Positions 39,601 to 52,399 of a stretch of DNA of 64,000 nucleotides are shown here, piece by piece; within the stretch, counting starts at the first letter, position 1, and every line of letters begins with the position of its first letter. Source of the DNA: Eopsaltria australis (lineage: Eukaryota > Chordata > Aves > Passeriformes > Petroicidae); NCBI GenBank assembly GCA_034509425.1, contig JAVTVJ010000373.1, positions 434,001 through 498,000 of the forward strand, in the 5' to 3' direction. The position numbers and the translations under genes are program-made. The notes under the pieces are model-generated. The model did no database searches, was not told where the DNA came from, and was given only the letters and a program-made list of their open reading frames with translations.

Positions 39601-40971
39601 CATAGAAAGACAATGTCAAACACACCCATACACCCTTTAACAATTTTTCTTAATTTGACAAAGCTCTGGAAGAGAGTAACTACCAGCTTCTAGACCCTTG
39701 CCCTTGAAAGCATAAATCAAAAACTTACTCTGGAATTACAGTGCCAATCTGGGTTGCACTGAATTTATCAGAAATGCACAATTAGAACAGTACTGTTTAC
39801 TGATAAGTTTCTCTCCTCTCAGAGCTCTGGCTCTACTGAAAGTTAATTTTGTATTCAGCTTGAGGGTTTTTTGTTTTGCTTTACATCTCTCCTCTGGCTA
39901 TACTAAATCTGCCTTTCAAGGTCAATCTGCTTTCCCTACAATAACTAATTTAGCATCACAATGCCACAGTGAGCTATGCAAAAATTATCTTCTCTATTCT
40001 TCAGATTAGAATTCAGAAGCACAAAAACTTTCCCATATTCACACAGGGAATCATCAGGGAACACAAACCATGCACCTTTGGCCCCATTAGCTGCAAGACC
40101 ACACCATCCATTTTAGAGTCAAAAATACCCCTGCATTTATTTCACTCATGAAACACATTAAATTATTACATTATTTTGAATAATCTGATTCTCATTCTTG
40201 ATCACTCTCACTTAATTTCTAATCTTATTACTGTCAAGTAGAATTGTTTTTAATCAAGCATGTTCCATAATCAAGATATTTTTATTGATTTGATACTCTA
40301 TTGTCTAAGAGTGCCCAAGTACATCTCTAGACTTATTTTCATATTTGTACACTAATATTTTTTCCCTATTCTTTACATCCAGTAGCGTAATGAATGCTGT
40401 GGCCTTTCTTCCAAGAGAAAGACTAATAGAACCAATGTCATCTGGTTTTCATGAAGCTCATGGTAGCTTTGTGTTTTATTCCTCAAAATTTGAAAGGGCT
40501 CAAGGGTTCAAAAGTTGTTAGGTGGGGCTCATATCTACATCCCTACAAAGAGCACAGTCACAAACCCCTTGGCTCTATGAAGTCTGAAAAAAAAGCGTTT
40601 TCAGTGAAGTTACTCCTCTGTCCACAACAGAATCTTCTCTGGTACTGAGACCAGCATTCAGTCAATTTTACAAACACACAAAGTTCCCAAATGCCCTTTC
40701 AACTCTTCTTAAAGTAAGTCTCCTTTTCCACAATTTTTGTTTGAACTATCCTAAATATACTTTTATCCTTACAAAGGGTTTCTATAGTCTTCTTAAGAGA
40801 CAGTCAATCATTTGTTGTTTAGGCTTTCCATCTTTTCACACTTAATACTAAGAGGCCATAGAAATAACATCACTTTTTCATTTATTATTTGAGAGTACTT
40901 AAATGGGGACAGAACCACACAACACAATCCACCCCACAGAATAAAAAAAATAACAAAATTTTTAAAAAATT

Positions 40972-40992
40972 AAAAAAAAAAAAGAAAAAAAA
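40972..40992 (+). repeat. A-rich simple repeat
   Basis: Twelve A, one G, then nine A, within a wider A-rich low-complexity block starting near 40943. Confidence 0.9.
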
Positions 40993-41760
40993 ATCAAAGT
41001 TATTCCCTTAAAATTACAACAACTCAGTGCCCATTTCTCTGGAACTACATTAGATGGATAATGACTCATATGTCTAACTACTGTGAATTGAAACCTGCTG
41101 CCAAAAAGGAAGAATAATTAGCCCAGAAAAAAAATTCCATTTTTTTTGTGCCATTAGTTCATTTTTTCGCATCACAAAAAGTAACAGTTGTATGTTTCTG
41201 GGAAGTTCCTGGGGACTGTAGGAGAAAGAATGTGGTTTTGACATTGAGAGAGAAACTGTTGATGTACACACATTAATACCACACTAAAGAGGTCATGAGG
41301 ACAAAATTTCCATTTAAGTTTTCCAGGTACATCTTATTTTCACACTGAAAAATTTGTCCCCTGCTGACAGCCAGAGACAGCACCAGCTGTCAGGAAATGA
41401 TTCTATCAATAGCACACAAACTGTAGAATTATTGGACAAACATCTATCCCTATTTTAACAGAGTATCCCACCTATGCAACTCTGACATTCAAAGTGCTTG
41501 GTACTTATTGCTTTTCCATTTGCCTATCATGGACGCTCAGACTGCCCCCCGTTGCAGTAATCAGTAGGAATTCTAACACAGATTTTTCAAGGCTGGACTT
41601 ACATAAAATGAAAGACTAAGATATGAGTGAGCTTCCATCTGAACATGGATTAAAACAAATTCTACATATTGACTGCCCCAGAAATCTGGAATATTCAGGA
41701 TTCAAACTCTAAATATGTGACCCATGTTCATGTGTTCTCAAAATAGAATTTAAAGGTGAT

Positions 41761-41783
41761 GGGGGGGAGGAGGAGGAGGAGGA
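41761..41783 (+). repeat. G-tract plus (AGG)n microsatellite
   Basis: Seven G followed by five AGG units, 23 bases of pure purine. Such a G-rich tract can form unusual structures, but nothing around it suggests a function. Confidence 0.9.
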
Positions 41784-44700
41784 GAACATCCATATGACAT
41801 AAGATGAAAAGAGGTAAGGAGAGAAAACCAGAGGAAAACAAAGGTAACTTAGGAGGATAGACAGGTATAAAGATTAAACTGTTCAAGAATGCTGGCTTGC
41901 CACCTACAGAGTACCCAATAGCATGTGCAGAACAGGCTTTTGGGTATTAGGTGGGGAGCACTAACTTGCACTACTCCAACACGACTTCATGACTGTCAGA
42001 GCCCACTGTCACGATGGCAAATGTTGTTTACCTTCTTCTCAAGGTAAAACTCCACCAAAATTATTTAATTCTATTTTATTAAAATATTTAAAATAACAAT
42101 TTGACATAAACATTATCCATTGCCATCCATGTCCTTTTTTTTCTTCTAATTTATAGAACCAGTATATTCTCTCCTCTAAGACATTTTTACCCTTATCCCT
42201 CAATGAAAACTCCTTTCCATCTGGCTGCATGTTAATGTGTGAATATATATGTAAAATAATGGGTTGTCTTCATGCCCGTATTTTTATTATTTATTTTAAG
42301 AGTTGTCACATTAAAATGGTGCTTTAAATCAAAAGATGGCATATTTCTGACAACCCTTGGCTGACATATATCACCCTTTATCACATTACAGCAGATAAAA
42401 ACATAGCAGGACATGATTTATTGCTTCCAGGACTGGCATTCTAAAGAATAGCTCCATGAAAACTTTTGACAGCATCACTGTGTTGATGACATTTGCTTCC
42501 AGTTTTGGGGGTTTTTAAGGGCTCATTTTCCTCTCACAATCTGAAAGAAGCTAAGTATGGAGAAACCAGAGCCTCTACCAGTAAATCAACTACCACAAGT
42601 ATCCACTGCTTCAGCTATATCTAAAATTCCCAAGGGTATGCTGATCAAGAAGAACAAGCCTATTGAGACGTAGGAATGTTTCATACCTGACAAACTGTCA
42701 GTAAAAATTTTCATTTTCAAGAAGCTGTATCAAATATACAATTACCAACATCTCTAATAGCTCACAAGAATAAGTGACCAATGAAAGTTTTAAGTGTGGC
42801 CTTATTTTACACATACACACAACCACCCTTCTCCTTTCAGGCATAGAATGAATTATGAAACAGATTATCTGGAGCACTGTCATCTTCTAGGAAGACAAAG
42901 AAATGATGAAAATAAACCAACCATTCTACAGAGTATCAGTGAGGATGAAAACCACTGATTTTGCTAAATTCTGCCAGTACAGATAATCACTGTAGTTGTA
43001 AAGCACTGATTCCAGCTAAAGCAAATCCAAATGCTCTTTTTGTATCCTGTGAATTGCAGAAGGTTCACTGACTCACCTAAACACAAGACTGGAATTTGAC
43101 ATGTTCCTGCTTCCTATGGTGTCTTGTGGGAGAAATTCTTGGTGTAAGAGCCAATGTAATTTGCTAATGGATATTCTCACTCCGACATGTACTTCTACTG
43201 GGTAGATTCAATGCTCCATCTTTGGAATTGTATGAAAAAGCAAGCACAGAATGGCTATCACTACATCTCAATAACTGAACTGATGTTTGCCAAAATACAC
43301 GTGACAATACTTGACCAACATACAATAGATGTGCAGAAGGCACTCTAAGAATTGGTTAAGCATGCAAAGATACTTGCCTGAATAACCATTTGATTCAAGA
43401 AGGTAGAAGAACTTGAAGCTTAAGAAGAACTTTCTAAATCAGAGAAGCACTAGCATTCCATATTAAGGTGTCTCATCATGCATTTTCTTATATTTATATA
43501 ATGTATTTACCTTTTAAACCATGTCAAGATTTAGGATCAACAATATCCTCTACAACACTTTGGCAAGTAGTTCCTCATGGTATCTTAAATCTGACACTAG
43601 CTGTTTTAATCTGTTTCTCATCCTTAAAAAAGAGTGAGTGGACAGGATTACTTCCTCCATGTCTCTCACGATAAGATTAGATGAAAACTATAGAGATTAA
43701 ACAGACTTCTTTCTCAAGGCAGAAGAAACTCTTCTCCATTTAACCACTCCTTTAGCAAAGCTATTCCTCATAAATCTGAGCATCTGTAATTAACTGCATG
43801 TCCATTTATGGAAAAAGCCAATGCCTGTGAGACCTTCTCAGCCCTGCTTTGTTGCGGGACAGTTTCCATTTTCTCCTGGTCACGCTTGACCTCAAGGCAG
43901 GAATCTGAAAAGGAAGAGGGAATCTTGCACAAGACATCTGTGTTTCAGAACTGATGGGTTAATGCCAGCCTCAACTTCTATTGCTTTAGCAGTGAGCCCC
44001 CAACACCTACAAACATGGTGAAAGCAGTTTCTCAGGGGACAGATACTGTGAAATGTTGGTCCCTTCCTTCCAGTAAGCTGTGATCCATTTAGGCAAATTA
44101 GACATTACTTTCAGTCCCTACCCAGGAAATATCTGATAGCATGTTATGGCCCAGCGAAGGGAACTGAAAGGAAAACACTTAGCGCACTATTAAAACTACC
44201 CCACAAAAGTGTCAGCACATTAGACTTCCTTTTTTTAACTAAGGAATTTGCCTAATTTGTGAAGAACAAACATTCGCTTGCTGTTATTTTTTTGCACTCA
44301 TTTATATGTTCTGGGGATAGTTTGTGTACAGGTACAATAATTCTCGTTGGTTCAGATCATATTTCCAAGCACACATTTGCTACATGTTTTCAAAGCCATT
44401 TTGGTCCATCAATGTCCAAATATATTTCATAAGTGAGAAATCTCACACCTCCAGAATGTACTTGCCTGTTTCCTGAACTGCCGACAGATACCCAACTGTA
44501 TTGAGAACACTTACGTGTGAATTGAGTCTGGCAGGATGCAAAATCTGCTATTTCGGTGAATTCCACTAATTGATTCAAAACACAGTAGAAATTTCAATTT
44601 TTCTGAATCCTTTGGGACAAGATGTTTCAGTAAGAAACCACTCAAGGATTCAAAGCTGCCTCCCACAGAGAAGGGCAGAAGCCAGTAGAGGCCAATTCAC

Positions 44701-44934
44701 CAAGGCTAATCATGCACAGATTGCTATCCCTTTCCTCTGCTCTAAGAGAACTCATTTGAGGACAGAGGGAAAGGCAACAACTAGACAAAAAACAAATTTC
44801 ATCCCATGTAAAATATTTAAATATTTTAATCCCATTTAAACAAGCTTCCAACTGTGAATGTCCTCCAAGATACAAAACTCTTTCTGTGCAGAATTAGTAT
44901 TTCAATTAAACAGGGACAAGAGGACATAAATGAG

Positions 44935-45290
44935 TTCCAAGGAGTGCTTCAAGCAGTGGGAGAATCTTATCAATGCACAGAAATAACTGATGGGAGGGAA
45001 TGAAGAATAAGAGACTCTTATCAGTCATGCCAACTGAGAAAACAAGAGACAGTGGGGACAGATTGAAACACAAAGTTCTACCTGGATAGAACAAAACCCT
45101 TTTTTTACCATTTGGGTGGTTAAACACAAGTTCCCCGTAGAGACTGGGAGGTCCCCATCTGCAGATACACTCCAAAGTGAACGCAATATCCTGGGCAATC
45201 TGTAGCAGCTGACCCTGCTTCAACAACAGGCTTGGACTAGACTCTCTCCAGAGGCCTCTTGCAAAATCAACCACTCTGTGCTTCCATAGT
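44935..45290 (+). mobile_element. CR1 LINE 3' fragment
   Basis: The plus strand follows a CR1 3' region: GAATCTTATCAATGCACAGAAATAACTGATGGGAGGG near 44963, ACAAGAGACAGTGGGGACAGATTGAAACACA near 45042, a segment close to CTGGGCAATCTGTAGCAGCTGACCCTGCTT near 45191, and the 3' end words CTCTCTCCAGAGGCCTCTTGCAAAATCAACCACTCTGTG. It is frameshifted and 5'-truncated. The 151-codon minus-strand frame 44906-45361, the longest in the window, is simply the antisense of this repeat. Confidence 0.8.
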
Positions 45291-46391
45291 GAGAGATGGG
45301 AGGACAAAGATACCTCTCCTGTAAAAGCCACAGTTAAGCTGCACAGGCAGCGTGTGGCCAAGTAACAAAGATCTCAGTGGTAAAACAGACCCAGCACTCA
45401 GCTTTGATTTGAAAACCCTTGTGGCCAAGCAGGACCATTCTGAGCAGGACTCAGTGCCACATGGCCATGAGGATACAGCCTTAAGTTAGCATAGTCTTGT
45501 TAGAGATCACCTGCATCTGTCTATTAAAAAAAATAATTGAAATACCTCTCAGAAGAAAGTCAGCTAGAAGAAAAAAAAAAATCATTTTCCTCCTTTTCCT
45601 TTGGTTTTTTTTTTGTTTGTTTTTTCATGGTGTTTTTTTGCAGTGGGAGGGGTTGTTTATGTTGTTTTAACATATTTGTCAGTAGAACTAACAACTGCAT
45701 TCCCCTGGGAATTTCACTGGGAACCTGCTCCTGGTTCAGCACTTCTCAGTCCTAAGGCTATCTTGCCCAGCTATCTGTAGCCTCCTCAGCAGCTTCTGCC
45801 ACTGCACAGTTTTACTGCATTTTTTCTGTTCTTCTACAATTTGCTAAAGAGAATTAGCAACATAATCAATGATTTAAAATAAGAATGAGCTGGAGCTAAT
45901 TTATAGCATGTTTCATTCCTCTCCAAAGAGACATGAAATGGAGAAAAGCAGCTTATAATACCATATAATTTCTTAATATCTCAGACAGAGAAGAAGGTTA
46001 TTTCTGTGGTCTGAAAATTTATTCCTTCCAAATAGAAAGGAATAACTTGAAATAAAAGTATTCCATTGATAACTTTGATGCAATAATTTGAAACACACAC
46101 CTTTACCTATTTAGATATATTATTGTTCTTGTATACCTGAGGGTTCATTCTCTGTTACTCAGGAATCAGCCTCCAAACAAGTTTTTGACCCAAAATAAAG
46201 CTCCACATCACTCACTGGTCCTCTTTTAATATATACAGCAAGTATAGTCCCCACTCACAGAAAATCTCAGATATAAACATTTTAGGTCCATGTGTAGTTG
46301 TGCCATTGTGCTTGCAATGTTTCTCAACACAAATACATTCCCAAACAAATATAAAATAAAATTTGCATGTGATTATTAGAAGAAAGCAAAC

Positions 46392-46413
46392 AAAAAAAAA
46401 AAAAAAAAAAAAA
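46392..46413 (+). repeat. Poly(A) tract, 22 bases
   Basis: Uninterrupted A-run. An AATAAA at 46355-46360 lies 31 bases upstream, but AATAAA is frequent in sequence this AT-rich. Confidence 0.95.
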
Positions 46414-47789
46414 TCAGCAGTATGCACACAGATAAGGAATGCCATTACTCTACTTTCTGTGTGACCTCAGAGAAGGAACATTTTTTTTTTCCTTCAGAAA
46501 TCTATGTTTAAACACCTAGATTTACAAACTGTCACAGCATGACTAGGTCAGTTTGCATAATGTAGGCTACATAGAGATTTCACTCTGGGATTCCACACCT
46601 GGCCCTACAGCCACTGACCTCTGTTTTAAACCTGCCATGCCTTAGAAAACTCTGTGTTATTTGGTCTCTCAACAAGGGAGAGAGAAAAAACCCCACACAA
46701 GTTCCCATTAAAAGCTACCATTCACCCAGGCTTCATTAACTGTTACAGATATTTTGATGCCCAGATTGCAAAAGCAACACTAGCTTTAAATTGACTAAAA
46801 CTTGGTCACTAATAAATGACACTACCCTTTAAAAACTTTGAAGAGCTTTTGACCTATTTCCTTAAAATTTCCCTTAACTTTCTGCTGCTGCCCAGAAACT
46901 AAGAGATGATCCTCCTTTATAGCTGTTTACATTTGTTTGAATCTCATTTATTATTGCATGTACTAAACGCATATTCTAAGGACTCTGACACACTCTACCA
47001 CATCACACACACAGAGATAAAATTTGGCAACCAGAGAGGGACAAACAGGGATAACCCTCCCCTGAGACACTGGAAACTGGCCAAGATTAAAAACATGAGA
47101 GGTGAGGTGTGCTAATCCTTTCAGAAGCACTGAAGCCTGTCAAGCATTAAACTAATCATCAGCTTTCGGATCAAGAATGGGAGGCAAAACAACTGAAGAA
47201 CCACTGAGCTCCGGGAAGAGGCAATAGCCAAAAAGCTTGTTGAGCAGTTGAAGGTAGAAGAGACACAAGGAACAGAGGACTATGTAACTTCTGTAAACCT
47301 AGCAGAAGGCCAGAGAAGATGAGAGATGAGGGATGCTTTCAAGCAGGATAATGAATGAAAAGGCAAAGACAATTCTGCTGCTCATACTGCCTGACAGCAA
47401 GGCAGTTCCCTTAACTGTCTTAAAGCTCTGGCATTATGAGCTCAGCTTTTCCACTTTCTGGAATGCTGCTTTACCACAAATGATCTCTGAACTTAAAAGG
47501 CAACAACGTTCCTCCAAGGCACCCTACAACTGACCAAAAGTGAAGAGGCTGAGTGCCTGTGCAACTCCAGGCGGAATTGGCTTTGTTGCACCTATTACAG
47601 ACACCAAGCGTGCAAGTTCCTACGCACACTGTGTAACCTGCATAAACACTGTGCCTTGAGATGCTTGATTGTTTCCTATGACATGAAGACCTTAATTACA
47701 ACAAATAGGGTGTTTTAATAGGGAAGGGACAGGCACTAGGTGATACAGCTTCTAGAATCAAGACTGCATCATAAGTTCAGGTTTCATGT

Positions 47790-47812
47790 AAAAAAAAAAA
47801 AAAAAAAAAAAA
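47790..47812 (+). repeat. Poly(A) tract, 23 bases
   Basis: Uninterrupted A-run with no AATAAA or known element directly upstream. Confidence 0.95.
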
Positions 47813-49461
47813 CAAGTTGCAACTCTAGACATGTATTCCTTATTTTGTAGAAATTTTATGTCTTAATCAGTCAATCTAGAAAAATTTCAGGTTCCCTCCT
47901 GACTTTCCACATGCTGGGTGCCAGCACTGTATCTTACACTTGACACTGTTCTAAAATTTCATGCCACAAGTGAGCTCTGCATGCAATTTTTAACAGTCAC
48001 CTACTAAAACCTTTATATTATATGCATTGCCATGAGGGTCTCCCCCCTAGTGAAAGGTGCTTTTCTGTATTCAGGTGCACAGATTAAAACGGACTTAAAT
48101 TTACCTACACATAGTGGTTCAGAACATTTGTATGCTTTTTATTCTGTATGCTTCTCCTTGGATGGCAGAGCCGAGCATGATGGATTAGAGCTGCTGTTCA
48201 AACACAAAGTCATTCAAAGGCAGTCTGACACAGGGCATTTGCCTAAAAAAGCATTGTGTCAGTTGGCATTTTGGGCATTACTGTTTCAAATAAATCAGCT
48301 AGAGCATTTTCTCTAGTTTTTCTCAGTGATATTTTGTTAAAACTTGTACATACCATCTTAAAAGTCATCTTGATTAAGTGCTGTACCTGATGCCTGAAAT
48401 TAAGCAGTAATTGAGAAAAAGTAGCAGAGTGCTATGTATACCACGGCCAAACTCTTGAATGTTATTTCTCCTAGTTAGCTACAAGCCCAGCATAACCACA
48501 TCCTTCTATATAATGCTTCCCTAATAGAAGTAGCACACAAAAGCCTGACCAAGACAGCTGTTAGCACCATAAAACTCCATGTTTTAAACTACCAAGATAA
48601 AGGCTTGTGGAGGCAAGCTGAACTGCCAGCCAGAAATTGCACCTCTATCTCATATGGCTTTTGGTGATTATCTGTCTGCATTTCTCTCAGCTGTTTCCAA
48701 GAGTACAGAAGTGCTCTTTCATTTGCATACATGTTCTTTTCCATTCTGTTTCAGACAAATAGCTAGTAACAGTTACTCGTTGCTTTTGGAATCAGGTCTT
48801 CATTGCAAAGCAGCTCTTCAGCAAGGCTGACCCTGACAATAACTATTCAAAAATTTTTTTATCTGAAACATGATGCACCTTTTGCAGTCCACAATGGTAT
48901 GCCAACATGCACCTTAATTACCGTCACTTACAAAAAGTCACAGCTTATCTGATTTTTGAGAGTAATAAAGAGAGGAGGAAAAAAAAATCCCACAATGCAG
49001 TAGTAGCACAACATATAAAGATAAAAGAATAGCACAGGACTCCAGAGTCTCTTTTTCAGAAGCCTACTACCTTATCATTATTCATTCTGAATTTTGTTGT
49101 GTTTCCTGAAAGTATGTATTTTTAAATCACTGTTCCTCAAAAACCAATATGGGCCATGCTTATGAAATCATGGCAATCTTCTTAAGTGTTTAACCTTTCA
49201 CTTTTTATGAGAGCCATCGATTACAGTTGGGCTACACAAAGAGGACATCACTACAGTTAAACTATTCATTAAGAGTTTGAGTTCAGAAAATTTAATTCAA
49301 ATAACAGGAATATCCACATTATAAAAAAAAAAAAATAACATCTACCTAAGGCAAAGGCAGCTGTTCTCCTGACCAGTCAAAGATAGCCACATTTAAGCTG
49401 GAGTGGGGTCAGAATTAAGAAGATAGAGAATTCTTTAGTTTAGGGCTTCTCACTACCCTCA

Positions 49462-49462
<1 letters not shown>

Positions 49463-49515
<53 letters not shown>
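49463..49515 (+). repeat. Poly(A) tract, 53 bases
   Basis: 53 A without interruption, the longest homopolymer in the window. The sequence before it (ending CACTACCCTCAC) contains no AATAAA and no recognisable retrotransposon. Such a length will be unstable in replication and unreliable in sequencing, so the true length may differ. Confidence 0.93.
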
Positions 49516-49517
<2 letters not shown>

Positions 49518-50707
49518 GAATTGGAGGAGAAGCAACCACATATTCATAAAGCAATCCTGTATTGCCAAATCTTATTTGGTAAAAAAAGGCTCTCGATAAA
49601 TAAAATCCTTTCAGCCCTAGATGTTATAATTTGAAACTATGTTTCTTGCAAGTGTACTAGCCTTAGTGAAAGTGTGCTTTAAGGGTAAATACATTAGAAT
49701 CAGAAAGGCTCTATGAAGACTTAATTTGCAGTGACCTATTTGTTTTCATGGCATCTCATGTACCAGGAAAGAAAAAAACCCAACACAAACACTCCACAAA
49801 GATTCTCAGGAATAGAACAACAGTTCTCAGCATGGTCCCTCCTTTCCCACCCCAAGTCAAACATTTCCCTTTTTTGAAAAGGATGTGGGCAATTGCTAAC
49901 CACCAAAGCAATGAAGAGTAGCTTGAAGATGCATAAGCAAATTCAGTAATTTGAGGTGAGATTAATGCCATCATTTAAAATGCACTTTACTAAACACATT
50001 TTAAAACATCTTGGGACAATTTTGAGGTCACCAAGGTAAAGACTGCAATTCAGTGCTCTACAGATAGAGCTCCTGATTTGATTTCCAGGAAGCCCAAGTG
50101 CCAGGCTTCATATGGTTTAATAGCCTTCACTGACAGCTGCTTAGTCACTGAGATGCTTGTGGCAACAGTTAGTTTTTTAAGCACCTCTTGCAGAGAATTC
50201 AGCTCCACATATTCAGTGTATGAAATACAAATATCCACTGTGATGAAGAAACACTAGGAGCAATTCAAGGAAAACCTTCTTTCACTTCAATGTCCACAAT
50301 TGGCTAAACAATGAACATTTCTTCCTGCATGAACAATTTCTGGCCATCTGACAAGGCCTCCAATATGAAAAAAAATACCTAAAATTAGCTAAAAAAATTA
50401 CCTTCATATTCTTACAGGCTAAAAGGTGGGAACATGAGGGGCAGCCAGGTCAGTGGATCTTAAACCTCTGTTAGGAAGAAAAGATCACTATGTAATTAGC
50501 AGTGCTACAAGAATCACCAAGCACTCGCCACAAATCCCAACTACCTCTAGGATATTGAAAAAACACAGAAAACGACTGCATGATTGATGATAATTGCCCT
50601 GATATCATGAATGGAATAAGCAATGAACAAGCACCCATTGAATCTGACACCTGAAGAAGCCATGCAAGACCGAAGTCTCCTCCAGCTCCAAATAGTTGTG
50701 TGATTGT

Positions 50708-50807
50708 AGATCATATTCTGGCCATGCTTATTTGGGCAGATATTAGAGGTTTCATTCTGCCATTAGAGATCACATTCTGGCCACGCTTATTTGTACAGAG
50801 GTTACAG
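50708..50807. repeat. Imperfect direct duplication, period 59
   Basis: AGATCATATTCTGGCCATGC... (50708-50748) recurs as AGATCACATTCTGGCCACGC... (50767-50807). I count 34 identical positions of 41. It is an older local duplication with no coding content. Confidence 0.85.
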
Positions 50808-52375
50808 AAGCTCTTAAACCTTTTGCAAAGATATTATTAGAGTAGTGAGCAGTGCTACATCATCCTTTCAACAAGGGCAATGCTTCTTACTTTTTCCCTG
50901 GGAATAGGAGGAATACACTCTTTCCACTCTTGACTGATTTATTGGTTTAATATGAGAGATTTTTAGGTCTCACCAGCCCTAAGGGCCTAGAAATCAGGTC
51001 TTCAGGGTATGTGAGCAGAACTCACAGTAACAGAAGGGAGAAAACTCTGATGTTCTCTGCTCAGCCACTGCCTGAAGATTTCACTTTGATTCTCCCAGGG
51101 CTCACATGAAAGATTTTCCTTCTGCCTCCTTTGTCTCAGCTTATCCACAAGGTAATAGACAAAGCACTGAAATCAGATTTCATACAGGCATCATGCAACC
51201 CTTCCATTTCCCCCTCTCTAGAAAATGAGAGTACAGCATCTATCTGTTGGTCAGTCCTTGAGTGACCACAGACAAGCCAGCCTTGTGGGCTGTTCAAGAG
51301 GTGGCAAATGGCCACAGGTTGAAATAAATGAATGCCTGATAGTTTCAGTTTGGAACAAGGCTGCCAATAAAAACGGCAATTGTCAGGTTTCACCAAGAAT
51401 CATTTGATACACTTCAGCTACTTAAAGGCAGGATGTCCAGTCAGCGTTGCACAAGGTGCCAGTATCATGGAAGCACTCTGTATTTAATCAGCTGTCAGCA
51501 ATTTGGAGTTTTCTAGAGAAAACTAGCCCTCTATTCCCAATTACTTTTCATACCGTACTCAGGGAAGATGTCCAGATCAAATGTTGTACTTTGTGTCTCA
51601 TAATGAGGTATAAGAGATTGAAGCAGGATGTAATTTAGGGATTGTATTTTTTTCCTCTAATTAAGAAATATTTTAGTTTTCACTTTATACTAATGCAAAT
51701 GTCATTACTACAGGCCCAGGAAATTTTACCGTTGAGTATGAGCAAATGTAATGGGCTGAAACAAAGTATCATGGAAAAACTATGCAAATCACCATGTACA
51801 GTAAATCAAGCTAATAGGCAGACTTCATCTTTCTTCCACAAAGGTCAAACATACCTTGCAGTCAGGAAGGAAGGAAAGGAAAAAAAAATATAAAAAGAAA
51901 AAAGAGTATTGCCCAGCAAGGAAATTTAATGGCAATCCATTCACAGAACGTACGTACAAAGACACTAAATAGTAGTGGCAGATTTGCCTTTGCAGATGGC
52001 ATAAGTAAGTCTTACAAAAAAAAAAATCCCTTTGACAGTATTTTATGCACCTAGTCTGCTCTTTCTGGTGTCTCCACTTCGGCATACTGACAAAACTCAG
52101 AGCTGAAAAAGGGAAAAAACAGAACCATGCAAAACAGACAACAAACTCCAATGCAAAACAGGTACTAAAAAGAGGACCAAATGGTTTCTCAATCAAGATC
52201 TGTCAGTATCTATACCATGAAGTCATTTCTGACAATAGATAGCCCTTTACCACACACAAGAAATATACAGAAAAGTACCATGTCTGGAAGACGGAGCTAG
52301 ATTGATTCAGACTAGAAATACATTTTCCCTGAAGGAGACAAAAAATATGTTGTGCTCTTTGAATAGTTCTAACTC

Positions 52376-52399
52376 AAAAAAAAAAAAAAAAAAAAAAAA
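52376..52399 (+). repeat. Poly(A) tract, 24 bases
   Basis: Uninterrupted A-run; no element recognised on either side. Confidence 0.95.

Larger units (their letters stand above)
39601..44934. other. Non-coding stretch
   Basis: No recognised gene. It contains the A-rich block 40940-40993 and the GGA microsatellite at 41761. Open frames are all below 90 codons and unrecognised. Confidence 0.5.
45291..49462. other. Non-coding stretch
   Basis: No recognised gene. It holds T-rich and GT-rich simple sequence near 45.57-45.66 kb and the A-tracts at 46392 and 47790. Open frames up to 94 codons (48032-48316) are not recognised. Confidence 0.5.

Noticed and set aside
44906..45361. 151-codon minus-strand open frame as a gene
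   Set aside because: It is the antisense of a plus-strand CR1 3' fragment and has no family similarity of its own.
51825..52196. 123-codon minus frame with membrane-like segments
   Set aside because: The phenylalanine-rich parts come from A-rich low-complexity DNA, not from a transmembrane protein.
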